From Saccharicrinis sp963677245 (GTDB taxonomy: Bacteria > Bacteroidota > Bacteroidia > Bacteroidales > Marinilabiliaceae): a stretch of DNA of 64,000 bases. The stretch is from contig OY781921.1 in the NCBI GenBank assembly GCA_963677245.1, positions 744,001 to 808,000 of the forward strand. The letters run 5' to 3'. The notes beneath the pieces were generated by a model, which was not told the DNA's origin, did not search any database, and saw only the letters and a list, made by a program, of their open reading frames with translations. Both the position numbers and the translations under genes were made by a program. Shown here in pieces: positions 16,195-25,040 of this stretch (its first letter is position 1; each line of letters opens with the position of its first letter).

Positions 16195-16839
16195 CTATTT
16201 TACGGTTATACCTACTTTTTCTATCACCTGACGTTCACTTCCTTCAAAGAATAAGTCCAGGCATTCTCTTAAGTCAATACAATAACTTTTTAACTCGTTA
16301 AAGGAAGCTTCTTTGTTTTTTGTGGCTATTTGCGATTCTCCGTTCTCTTTTACGGCAGTTAAACGCAATTCATCCAAAGCATCCAAATCGGTTTTCAACG
16401 ATTCTATCTCCGCGGAAGTAATGCCAACTAAAGTAAGTTTGGTCAATACCTCTTCGTGCGACATAATAGCATTTGCCATTAAACGAATCATATCTCCCCA
16501 CTCAGCGTAATTGGTTGGCACAGCCTTATTAAACTGTAATAGCTCTTCCTGCTGAAGGTTATTTTTATAGAAATACCTTAAGGTTTTTCTAATTTTAATT
16601 AACAAGTTATGTATGCGGTCTTTTTCGTCATTAAAAGCCCGGGTAGCAGCTCTGCTCTCCCCTACTTCTATTACCTGGGTTTGAAATGCATTACGGGCAG
16701 CTGTATACAATTCAACTCCCTGTGCCAGTTTTTCTTCAGGATAAATAGGTGCAATGCGTTCTTTTATTTCGCTGCTGCCCATTACTCCCTGAACCAGAAT
16801 ACGATTCCGCTCCAGTTCTTTTTCTAATGAATCACTCAT
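16195..16839 (-). CDS. Helical hypothetical protein
   Basis: A 214-residue protein with no signal peptide, no membrane segment and no catalytic motif that I recognise. The sequence is almost entirely amphipathic helix with conserved-looking short turns (APIYPEEKL, VPTNYAEWGDMIRL, GITSAEIESL). It suggests a four-helix or longer bundle. I recall similar lone genes in Bacteroidota, but cannot name a family. A good terminator follows it. The roughly 660 bp upstream, up to hsdM, is non-coding and contains degenerate tandem repeats, which may be linked to this gene rather than to the restriction locus. Confidence 0.6.
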   Translation of the reverse strand: MSDSLEKELERNRILVQGVMGSSEIKERIAPIYPEEKLAQGVELYTAARNAFQTQVIEVGESRAATRAFNDEKDRIHNLLIKIRKTLRYFYKNNLQQEELLQFNKAVPTNYAEWGDMIRLMANAIMSHEEVLTKLTLVGITSAEIESLKTDLDALDELRLTAVKENGESQIATKNKEASFNELKSYCIDLRECLDLFFEGSERQVIEKVGITVK

Positions 16840-17103
16840 ATTAAATAAAGTTTTTGGATCTGATTATATAGTTGTGTCAATCAGATTAAATGAATAATGA
16901 AGAATAAAGGATATAAATGATTTGCTATTAAATGCGGTAAGAATTCACGTAAGGATCGTCTTTTAAAGGTCATGTTTGAAGGTTTTAAATTGTTTTGTCT
17001 GGTTTTATTGATGTATAGGATTTTGTTTTGGTATTTTTAAAATAAGAAATTATGATAAAACAAACAAATCATACTTACCAAAAATCCAATTAAACATAAC
17101 ACA

Positions 17104-17310
17104 TTTTTCCTGACAAAGAGTCACTTTTATGTGTTCCAGACCCATTAAGATGTGTTCCAGAGTCGTTTTTGTGACTTGCCGACCCCTTTTTATCTGTCAA
17201 AGAGTCACTTTTGTGATTTCCAGAGGCCTTAGTGAGCGTTGCAGAGTCGGTTTTATGGCTTGCAGAGGGCTTAGTGTCTGTTGTAGAGTTGATTTTACTT
17301 GCGCTTTTTT
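17104..17310. repeat. Degenerate 21-22 bp tandem repeats
   Basis: About nine or ten units of 20-22 bp follow one another. Words such as agagtcacttttatg, ccagagtcgtttttgtg, caaagagtcacttttg, gcagagtcggttttat and tagagttgattttac alternate with a second form (ccagaggccttagtg, gcagagggcttagtg), so the higher period is about 42 bp. Units differ too much for a CRISPR array and no spacer-repeat pattern exists. The 72-codon open frame across it (17129-17347) is only an image of the repeat. The rest of the 16840-17498 interval is AT-rich and shows no gene. Confidence 0.8.
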
Positions 17311-17498
17311 GCTACAGCTTTTCACGCCACATTACAGTTTTATATAATGTTGAATTATAAAGACCTTCCGCAATAATTTGAAACTATTTGATAAAACAAA
17401 CTGAAATTTATAAACAAGCTATACTTATTCATCAACACCACCGTATTCAGTCGAAGCAAAATACTTATCTTAGTTGCCCTTAAATTTTACTACATAAA

Positions 17499-19079
17499 AT
17501 GACTCAAGAACAAATAAAACAGCTGGAAAAAGAGTTGTGGGATGCTGCGGATGAATTGCGTGGAAACTCTAAGCTAACAGCTGCCGAATATAAAGACCCT
17601 ATCCTTGGTTTGGTATTATTGCGTTTTGCGCAAAACCGCTACGAGGATGCTAAAATTAAAATAGAAAAGGAACTACCTATCAATCCGCGAACCCAACAAA
17701 AAAGGGAGGCTACTAAAGATGATTTTGCGGCTGCCGGAGCTATTCTTTTACCCGAAAAAGCTAAATATGAATATCTGGCTTCTTTGCCTGAAGATGCCGA
17801 TATGGCCGAAGCTATTAACAATGCCATGAAGTTAATTGAAGAGGAATATCCTGATTTGGCAGGTATCCTTCCGAAAAACTATCAGGAGTTTGGCGACAAG
17901 CTGTTGCGCGACCTCATTAGGGTATTTAATAAAGATGCGGTAAAAAAAGCCAAGGGCGATGTATTTGGTCGTATTTACGAGTTCTTCTTAATGAAATTCT
18001 CCATGCAGGGAGCTGGTGCGCAGGAAGGTGGAGAATTCTTTACCCCTCCTTCGTTGGTTAACCTGATTGTAAATTTTATACAGCCCAACCATGGTATTGT
18101 GCACGATCCGGCTTGTGGCTCGGGGGGTATGTTTGTGCAAACGGCGCATTTTGTGCAAGACCACGAGCATAAAGTGGTAAACGAAGCCATAAAAGTATAT
18201 GGTACCGAGTTAAAAAGTAACAATACACGACTGGCTAAAATGAACCTGGCCATACATGGCATTGAGGGCAAAATCATCGAAAGCAATAGTTTTTATACCA
18301 ATCCGCACGACCTAACCGGAAAGTGCGACTTTGTTATGGCCAATCCTCCTTTTAACGTAGATAAGGTGGATGCCAAAAACAAATTTTTAGCAGAAGATGC
18401 ACGTTTATCCTTTGGTGCTCCGCTTACAGGTAAAGGAACTATTGGCAACGGTAACTACCTGTGGATACAATATTTTCATGCCTATTTAAATGAGCAGGGA
18501 CGCGCCGGTTTTGTTATGGCTTCTTCGGCTACCGATGCCGGAAATGCAGAAAAAATCATACGCCAAAAGCTAATAGAAACCGGTGATGTGGAATGTATTG
18601 TTTCTGTGGCCAACAACTTTTTTTATACCCGCTCCCTACCCTGCCATCTTTGGTTTTTTAATAAGGGTAAAAAGAAAGAAAACAAGGATAAGATTTTAAT
18701 GATTGATGCCCGTAATACCTACCGTAAGGTAAGCACCACCATTAACGATTTTAGCGATGAACAGCTGGAAGGTTTAACTGCTATCATGTCTATATTTCGT
18801 GGCGCCAAACCTGAAGTTAGCGCAGATAACGTATGGTTTAATGAACACTTCCCCGATGGTAAATACCAGGATATTGAAGGCCTTTGTAAAATTGTTGATC
18901 TGGAAGAAGTAAAAGAACAGGATTACAGCTTGACTCCAGGGCGATATGTAGGCGTATCCATAGATATAGATATGGATTTTGACTACAAAGGACGTATGGA
19001 GGAAATTCATAATGAATTAGCACAGTTAAATCAAGAAGCGAATGCATTGATGGAGAAAATTCAGGGGGTGAGATTATGA
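17499..19079 (+). CDS. hsdM: Type I restriction-modification methyltransferase subunit
   Basis: A 526-residue N6-adenine methyltransferase. The N-terminal HsdM_N helical domain begins LEKELWDAADELRGN. The methyltransferase core has the SAM-binding motif HDPACGSGGMF near residue 202 and the catalytic motif NPPF near residue 280, preceded by GEFFTPPSLVNLI, the usual signature. It methylates host DNA as part of M2S1 and joins HsdR for cleavage. Its stop overlaps the hsdS start by four bases (ATGA), so the two are coupled. hsdR is displaced almost 6 kb downstream by inserted genes. Confidence 0.95.
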   Translation: MTQEQIKQLEKELWDAADELRGNSKLTAAEYKDPILGLVLLRFAQNRYEDAKIKIEKELPINPRTQQKREATKDDFAAAGAILLPEKAKYEYLASLPEDADMAEAINNAMKLIEEEYPDLAGILPKNYQEFGDKLLRDLIRVFNKDAVKKAKGDVFGRIYEFFLMKFSMQGAGAQEGGEFFTPPSLVNLIVNFIQPNHGIVHDPACGSGGMFVQTAHFVQDHEHKVVNEAIKVYGTELKSNNTRLAKMNLAIHGIEGKIIESNSFYTNPHDLTGKCDFVMANPPFNVDKVDAKNKFLAEDARLSFGAPLTGKGTIGNGNYLWIQYFHAYLNEQGRAGFVMASSATDAGNAEKIIRQKLIETGDVECIVSVANNFFYTRSLPCHLWFFNKGKKKENKDKILMIDARNTYRKVSTTINDFSDEQLEGLTAIMSIFRGAKPEVSADNVWFNEHFPDGKYQDIEGLCKIVDLEEVKEQDYSLTPGRYVGVSIDIDMDFDYKGRMEEIHNELAQLNQEANALMEKIQGVRL

Positions 19080-20359
19080 GAGAAGAATGGAAAGAGGTTG
19101 CGCTTCAAGATTTATGCATAAAGATTCAAAGTGGAGGAACTCCCTCAACTAAAAGGCAGGATTATTATAACGGTAACATACCATGGATAAAAACAAAGGA
19201 AGTAAATTTTGAAAAGATCTATAATTCTGAAAATAAAATTACAGAACTTGGACTTAAAAACTCTTCTGCAAAACTTATTCCCGAACGGTCAATCTTAATT
19301 GCAATGTATGGAAATGGGGATACTGCAGGCAGATGCGCAATGAATATGATTCCATTAGCAACAAACCAGGCTTGTACAAATTTTACATTTAATGAATCCC
19401 TTGCTTGCCCTGAATACATGTTCTATAAAATTGCAAGTCATTATAATGATTTTGTACATTTAAAATCTGGCGGTGCACAAAACAATCTTAATGGTAAAAT
19501 TCTCAAAGAATTTAAAGTTAAACTTCCTCCTCTCCCTATCCAACGTCGCATAGCCTCCATCCTATCAGCTTACGACGATTTAATTGAAAACAACCTAAAG
19601 CGTATTAAACTACTGGAAGAAAAAGCGCAATTAACCTATGAAGAGTGGTTTGTGCGTTTGCATTTTCCCGGACATGAAAAGGTGAAAATTGATAAAGAGA
19701 GTGGATTGCCTGAGGGGTGGCTTTACAAAAAACTCAGCTCTATTGCTAAAATCAATGCCAAAAGCATAAAAAAAGATTTTGACGGAAACATTGATTATAT
19801 CGATATAGCTAGCGTTTCACCTGGAAAAATTGAATCTACAACCAAATATAATATAAAGGAAGCTCCTGGCAGAGCTAAAAGAATAGTAACACATGGTGAC
19901 ATTATCTGGTCATGTGTTCGACCTAATAGAAAATCTCATTCGATTATATGGAATCCTTCAGAAAATTTGATTGCATCAACAGGTTTTTGTGTCATTACAC
20001 CTAAATTATTACCTACTTCCTTCTTATTACAATATGTAACAACTAATGATTTCGTAGGTTACCTTAATAACAGGGCTGGAGGTGCAGCTTATCCAGCTGT
20101 GAAAGCTATTGATTTTAAAGATGCAGACATATTGATGCCAAATGAAGAGTTAGTTAACAAGTATGATTTAATATTTAAAAACTCTTTAGAAATATCATGG
20201 AATCTTCAAAAGCAAAACCAACACCTTAAAGAGGCCCGAGATATACTCTTACCTCGTTTAATGACAGGAATGATAGATGTGGATAAATTAAAATTAGAAA
20301 GTGTAGAAGACTATTTGATGGTTGCGGAAGATAAAGAGAAGTATGGAAAATCGTCTTAA
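19076..20359 (+). CDS. hsdS: Type I restriction-modification specificity subunit
   Basis: A 427-residue specificity protein with two target-recognition domains. TRD1 opens WKEVALQDLCIKIQSGGTPS and the second opens LPEGWLYKKLSSIAKIN. Each is followed by a conserved helix (LPPLPIQRRIASILSAYDDL in the centre). The two TRDs decide the bipartite recognition sequence, which cannot be read off. The C-terminal tail (VEDYLMVAEDKEKYGKSS) is repeated in degenerate form twice more downstream, so this 3' end has been duplicated. Confidence 0.93.
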   Translation: MREEWKEVALQDLCIKIQSGGTPSTKRQDYYNGNIPWIKTKEVNFEKIYNSENKITELGLKNSSAKLIPERSILIAMYGNGDTAGRCAMNMIPLATNQACTNFTFNESLACPEYMFYKIASHYNDFVHLKSGGAQNNLNGKILKEFKVKLPPLPIQRRIASILSAYDDLIENNLKRIKLLEEKAQLTYEEWFVRLHFPGHEKVKIDKESGLPEGWLYKKLSSIAKINAKSIKKDFDGNIDYIDIASVSPGKIESTTKYNIKEAPGRAKRIVTHGDIIWSCVRPNRKSHSIIWNPSENLIASTGFCVITPKLLPTSFLLQYVTTNDFVGYLNNRAGGAAYPAVKAIDFKDADILMPNEELVNKYDLIFKNSLEISWNLQKQNQHLKEARDILLPRLMTGMIDVDKLKLESVEDYLMVAEDKEKYGKSS

Positions 20360-20608
20360 ACTCAGATTTTTAGGATTAACAGATGGGCTATGATTTTTTA
20401 TTGGCTTGATGCAGAATTATATGATTGTTTATAATAATAGTGGTGAACATACAAGCTCTCATAATAAGTAATCAAGGTAATCCCAGAATCAAAAAAATCA
20501 GAGGTGCAGACGGAATTGAAGAAGATTATTTAATGGTGGCGGAGGATAGAGAGAAATATGGAAAATCGTCTTAAGCTCAGATTTTTAGGATTAATTGATA
20601 GGCTATGA
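20297..20608 (+). repeat. Direct repeat of the hsdS 3' end
   Basis: The last 50 or so bases of hsdS plus about 30 bases beyond the stop recur 215 bp downstream: tatggaaaatcgtcttaa at 20342 and again at 20557, both followed by nearly the same ctcagatttttaggatta. A third, shorter copy lies at 21511-21560, just before mcrB. The second copy is preceded, in frame, by NQGNPRIKKIRGADGIEEDY, which looks like the tail of a GxxExxY protein joined to the tail of HsdS. Confidence 0.8.
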
Positions 20609-20737
20609 TGAATGATATTATGTAATTATTTATCAAAGTTATTGTAACAAAAACACACTTATTATGTATAACTGAAACTTATATAATCTAATTCATCTTT
20701 CAATCCGATAATTGTATTGCTTCACCAAATAAGCAAT

Positions 20738-21408
20738 CAAGGTAATCCCAACGTCAGTACCGCAGATTAAAAGGATTTAAGGATAGTCTTTGATTTTTTA
20801 TTTGCATGATGCATAATTTTATAACGGTTTGCAACAGTAATACCAATAATAGAGGTTGCTTTTATAAGCAATCAAGTCAATGCCAGAAACAAATAAAATT
20901 AGTGGTGCGGACAGATGATTAAACAAAACACTAAACTATGAATAAAACTGAATACAAGTATTCGGACATTACCAAGGATGTCATTGGTAGTGCCATGAAT
21001 GTTCATTCTGCATTAGGTAATGGTTTTCAGGAAGTCATATACCAACGAGCCATGGTTATTGAAATGGGTGATAAAGGCTTATCGTTTAGCAGAGAGCATG
21101 AAATGCCTGTATATTACAAGCATCAACAAATAGGAACACGAAGAGTTGATTTTTTGGTGGAAGAAGTAGTTTCTGTAGAATTAAAAGCAGTAAGTACTTT
21201 AGAAGATGTTCACCTTGCCCAAGCCATTAACTATCTGGAGGCATATGACCTGGAAGTAGGCCTACTAATAAACTTTGGTGCAAAAAGTTTGCAGTACAAA
21301 AGGATCGTCAATCGCAAATTCAAGCAAAAAGCGCAAGGTAATCCCAACGTCAGTACCGCAGATTAAAAGGATTTAAGGATAGTCTTTGATTTTTTATTTG
21401 CATGATGC
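20738..21408 (+). repeat. Direct repeats flanking and overlapping the GxxExxY gene
   Basis: A 75-bp segment is identical at 20738-20812 and 21334-21408. Similarity continues at a lower level for about 100 bp after each copy. The second copy includes the last codons of the GxxExxY gene (GNPNVSTAD and stop), and the first lies in the non-coding stretch upstream of it. This is the expected trace of a tandem duplication of the GxxExxY gene in which one copy has decayed. The interval 20360-20937 contains no other gene. Confidence 0.85.
20938..21366 (+). CDS. GxxExxY family protein
   Basis: A 142-residue protein with the name-giving motif in GNGFQEVIYQ near residue 28. A probable nuclease-like core follows: RRVDFLVEEVVSVELKAV, with D and ExK in PD-(D/E)XK-like spacing. 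Family members are small and occur widely in Bacteroidota, often between restriction genes; their biochemical role is not settled. The C-terminus falls inside a direct repeat whose other copy lies upstream of the gene. It sits between hsdS and mcrB on the same strand, without tight overlap to either. Confidence 0.88.
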   Translation: MNKTEYKYSDITKDVIGSAMNVHSALGNGFQEVIYQRAMVIEMGDKGLSFSREHEMPVYYKHQQIGTRRVDFLVEEVVSVELKAVSTLEDVHLAQAINYLEAYDLEVGLLINFGAKSLQYKRIVNRKFKQKAQGNPNVSTAD

Positions 21409-21583
21409 CTAATTTTATAACGGATTGCAACCGTTATACCAATAATCGAAGTTCATTTTATAAGAAATCATGGCAACCCTAAAATCAAATAAATCAGTTG
21501 TGCAGACGGAATTGAAGAAGATAATTTAATGGTAGCGGAGAATAAAGAGAAGTATGGAAAGTAGATAACTATAAACTAACCCG

Positions 21584-23782
21584 ATGGATAAACAACTAGA
21601 ATTTATTACTAAAGAACTGATAGAACAAGCTGCCACTAAAATTGATGTAAACAATATTCCCAAAAAACATGAGGGTAAATCCTATGCAGTAAATATTAAT
21701 GGAGAACTCTACCCTTTTAAGCTACTAATAATGGAAGCTGCAAAGATTGAAGGATTTGAACTTGAATCAGCAAACTTTGGAAGTAATGAAGCAAACAGAA
21801 AGGGATTTGAGGAGATTACAGGATTTAAATGTGTAAAAAAAGAAAACATGGAATACTTTAAACTAGATCAAATCCCAGATTTTAAAACTGAAATTGGTAA
21901 AACCTATATTAAGAATAGCAATAGCTCAAATTTCTATTACGATACCCGTAATAAATTACAATATTTAGGAAAACAATTAGCCAAAAAAATCAATATAAAG
22001 GTACACAACAACTACACAGATCGTCCTAATAGATTAGCAGGACAAGGTAAAGCTCCCGTCTTAACAAGTTATATTCTCGCTGGTTTTATTCCAACAACCT
22101 TTCCTGCCTCTAAAGATATCTTTGTCAAATTAAGTTTCTTCAATTTTGAAAGTATTGTTCAATTTGGAATTGATGTAGATATAAATTTCTACAATGAAAA
22201 GAATCCATATTTACAACATAGAGATAAGATTCAAAAAGACACAATTTGGAGTATAAGTGTAGATGATTCATTCCCTGCCAACTGGGACGAACTACTAAAT
22301 CTAATAACACCCAAATTTAAAGAAAGAGTTAACTATTTAATTGATTTTTTAAATAATGATTCATTAAATGTAGTTGAAGAACCTAAGGAACCATACTTAG
22401 ATAGAACAAAGACTGCATTTCCACTCAACCAAATCCTTTACGGCCCACCGGGAACAGGAAAAACATATAACTCAATCAAAGAAGCCGTACGGATTGCAAA
22501 TCCTGAATTTGATATTCATCAAGATTGGAATACTCTAAAAACAGAATATGATCGCTTAGTTGATGCCAAGCAAATTATATTTACAACCTTTCATCAAAGT
22601 ATGAATTATGAGGATTTTGTGGAAGGTATTAAACCACAAGAACCCAAAGAAGAAGGGCAAAATATTACTTATAAAGTTGAAGATGGTGTTTTTAAACTAA
22701 TATGCAAAAGAGCCAATCCAGTTCATGGTAATTTTGAAGAAGTAATAGAAGCTTTTAAGAAAGACATCTCTGAAGTTGATGGAAAAGAACCTATAACTAT
22801 AAAAGGAAAGGGAACAACATTCGACGTAAAATATACAGGTACATTAGTTTTTTATGTACAACCTCATGCCAGCGCTAAAGAAAAGCCTTGGTATCCCGTT
22901 AACATTGCCAATATAGAAAAAGCATTTACCACCGATAACTACGATGGTGTTTACAATCAAACCTATGTAAGGGAAATTATAAACTATTTAACATACAATA
23001 AAAAATTAAGAAAAGGTGATAAGAAAGAAAAATCCAAAAACAATTACGTTCTAATCATTGATGAAATCAATCGAGGTAACGTTTCTTCCATTTTTGGTGA
23101 GTTAATCACCTTGATTGAAGAGAATAAAAGAATAGGAAACAAAGAAGCAATTACCGTTACGCTCCCCTACTCTAAAAAGGAATTTGGCGTTCCTAAAAAC
23201 TTGCACATCATTGGTACTATGAATACCGCCGACCGTAGTGTAGAGGCCTTGGATACTGCTTTGAGGCGTAGATTTACTTTTACCAAAATGCCACCTGAAC
23301 CAGACCTTATTGAATCAGTTGGCAATAAAATTAGCTCAGTAGATATTGATGGAGAAAATTTTAGTCTCGTGAATATTCTTAATACCATCAACAAACGTAT
23401 TGAAATATTATTGGACAGGGATCACCTTATTGGTCATAGCTTTTTTATTAAGGTAAAAAATGAAGCAGGGTTACGAACAGCTATTGGCAAAGAAATTATG
23501 CCTTTAATGCAGGAATACTTTTATGGCGATTATGGTAAAATATCTCTTGTGTTAGGTGAAGGATTCTGCAAGGGAGAATCTATCAACGAAAAGAATATAA
23601 TTTTCGCCAAAGCCAAAGACTATGATGCGGATGGTTTTCTGGAAAAAATCATTTATAAATTAAATGATCCAGCTGCAAAAACTCTTGGGAATGACCATTA
23701 TCAAATGGATTCCAAAATATTTAAAAATGCGCTTTTATTACTATTAAACCAAGAAATAGATAGAGGTGAACAAGAAGGATAA
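21584..23782 (+). CDS. mcrB: McrB-like GTPase subunit of a modification-dependent restriction system
   Basis: A 732-residue AAA+ protein. The Walker A motif GPPGTGKT sits at about 287-294, Walker B in VLIIDEINRGNVSS near 490, and the sensor/arginine region in TMNTADRSVEALDTALRRRF near 545. NRGN and NTADRS are hallmarks of McrB. The N-terminal 270 residues form a specificity region in two parts: residues 1-85 (GELYPFKLLIMEAAK, then a GF segment) and a second domain at about 95-265. Their target modification is unknown. McrB translocates with GTP and activates McrC. The stop codon overlaps the start of mcrC by 17 bp. Confidence 0.92.
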   Translation: MDKQLEFITKELIEQAATKIDVNNIPKKHEGKSYAVNINGELYPFKLLIMEAAKIEGFELESANFGSNEANRKGFEEITGFKCVKKENMEYFKLDQIPDFKTEIGKTYIKNSNSSNFYYDTRNKLQYLGKQLAKKINIKVHNNYTDRPNRLAGQGKAPVLTSYILAGFIPTTFPASKDIFVKLSFFNFESIVQFGIDVDINFYNEKNPYLQHRDKIQKDTIWSISVDDSFPANWDELLNLITPKFKERVNYLIDFLNNDSLNVVEEPKEPYLDRTKTAFPLNQILYGPPGTGKTYNSIKEAVRIANPEFDIHQDWNTLKTEYDRLVDAKQIIFTTFHQSMNYEDFVEGIKPQEPKEEGQNITYKVEDGVFKLICKRANPVHGNFEEVIEAFKKDISEVDGKEPITIKGKGTTFDVKYTGTLVFYVQPHASAKEKPWYPVNIANIEKAFTTDNYDGVYNQTYVREIINYLTYNKKLRKGDKKEKSKNNYVLIIDEINRGNVSSIFGELITLIEENKRIGNKEAITVTLPYSKKEFGVPKNLHIIGTMNTADRSVEALDTALRRRFTFTKMPPEPDLIESVGNKISSVDIDGENFSLVNILNTINKRIEILLDRDHLIGHSFFIKVKNEAGLRTAIGKEIMPLMQEYFYGDYGKISLVLGEGFCKGESINEKNIIFAKAKDYDADGFLEKIIYKLNDPAAKTLGNDHYQMDSKIFKNALLLLLNQEIDRGEQEG

Positions 23783-25040
23783 AAATAGCTTCAGTGTTTT
23801 TGAGCATCAAACCTTAAAAGTAGGTCATGTTTATGATGATGTTCTTTTTAAAGAAGAACACCGCAACGCAATGGAGCTTTTTTATGGGAAAGGTCTACCC
23901 TATTATAACCTGATACATAAAGGAGTTCAGTTTAACGAACATGTTGGAGTATTGCAATTGGGCAAATTGGTTATTGAAGTATTACCTAAGGCTGATAGAT
24001 ACGGTAAAAAATCAGAGTGGAGAGATATATTGGTAAGTATGCTAAAGACAGTTGGGGCATTCGATACCAAAGCCCCTACTCAATCGCAATTAAAACTAAA
24101 GTCGAACTTTATACTGGATTTATACTTTGAGCTTTACCTTAAAAAGCTTGAATATTTATTGCACAAAGGTCTGATTAAAAAGTACCGTAAAACAGAAGGT
24201 AACAGCAGTGCATTAAAAGGGGCATTGGCTTTTGGTAAGCATATTCAAAACAATATTGTACATCAAGAGCGCTTTTACATCAAACACACTATCTACGATC
24301 AACAACATCAATTGCATTTAATACTCTATAAGGCGCTATTGTTATTAAAACGTATCAACAACAATGTTCATTTAAACAGTCGCATTGGGGCCTTATTGCT
24401 AAACTTTCCGGAAATGCCGGATATTAAAGTGACCGATGCCACTTTTGAGCGATTACCTCTAAACCGTAAAAGTCAGGATTACAAAAACGCACTTGAAATA
24501 GCAAGGCTTTTACTGCTCAACTACCACCCTGATGTAAGCAAAGGGCAAAATGATGTACTGGCCTTAATGTTTGATATGAATATGCTTTGGGAGAAGTTTA
24601 TTTATGTATGCCTTAGAAAAAATGCATACAAAGGATACTCCGTAAAGGCACAATCCTCTAAGTATTTTTGGCAACCGGAAAAAGGTTATCGTTCCAGCAT
24701 TAAACCGGATATCGTTATTACTTGCAACAATACCAATTTTATACTGGATACCAAATGGAAAAACATATCAGGTAAAAATCCTTCTCCTGACGACTTACGA
24801 CAGCTTTATGTGTACCATTCGTATTACGATGCACAAAAGGTTGCATTGGTTTATCCCGGTAAAGAAGGTATTAATAAAGGCAGGTACTATGAAACTATGG
24901 GTTCACTAATATCTGAAAAAGAGTGCAGTGTTATTACAATTGAAACCAACAAACAGATAAAGGACTGGCAGGAAGTTATATTTAACAAATTAATAGTAAA
25001 TTGGCTCGGCCTGAATAAACATACATTAACCAATAACTAA
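23766..25040 (+). CDS. mcrC: McrC-like nuclease subunit
   Basis: A 424-residue protein starting at a GTG codon inside the mcrB end; the overlap and the position suggest translational coupling. It belongs to the McrC family (5-methylcytosine restriction subunit). The N-terminal part is a beta-rich McrB-contact domain. The C-terminal nuclease core shows IKPDIVITCNNTNFILDTKWK near 315-335, i.e. PD and DxK of the PD-(D/E)XK fold. The hsdR ATG comes directly after its stop. mcrB, mcrC and hsdR are therefore likely one transcript. Confidence 0.92.
   Translation: MNKKDKNSFSVFEHQTLKVGHVYDDVLFKEEHRNAMELFYGKGLPYYNLIHKGVQFNEHVGVLQLGKLVIEVLPKADRYGKKSEWRDILVSMLKTVGAFDTKAPTQSQLKLKSNFILDLYFELYLKKLEYLLHKGLIKKYRKTEGNSSALKGALAFGKHIQNNIVHQERFYIKHTIYDQQHQLHLILYKALLLLKRINNNVHLNSRIGALLLNFPEMPDIKVTDATFERLPLNRKSQDYKNALEIARLLLLNYHPDVSKGQNDVLALMFDMNMLWEKFIYVCLRKNAYKGYSVKAQSSKYFWQPEKGYRSSIKPDIVITCNNTNFILDTKWKNISGKNPSPDDLRQLYVYHSYYDAQKVALVYPGKEGINKGRYYETMGSLISEKECSVITIETNKQIKDWQEVIFNKLIVNWLGLNKHTLTNN

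Noticed and set aside
17104..17310. Possible CRISPR array
   Set aside because: Units are degenerate, adjacent, and without conserved repeat plus unique spacer; no cas gene is present.
17129..17347. A 72-codon frame with CSR/CRV repeats
   Set aside because: It is only the translation of the 21-22 bp tandem repeats.
20600..20937. An extra gene between hsdS and the GxxExxY gene
   Set aside because: Only decayed repeat copies with stops are seen.
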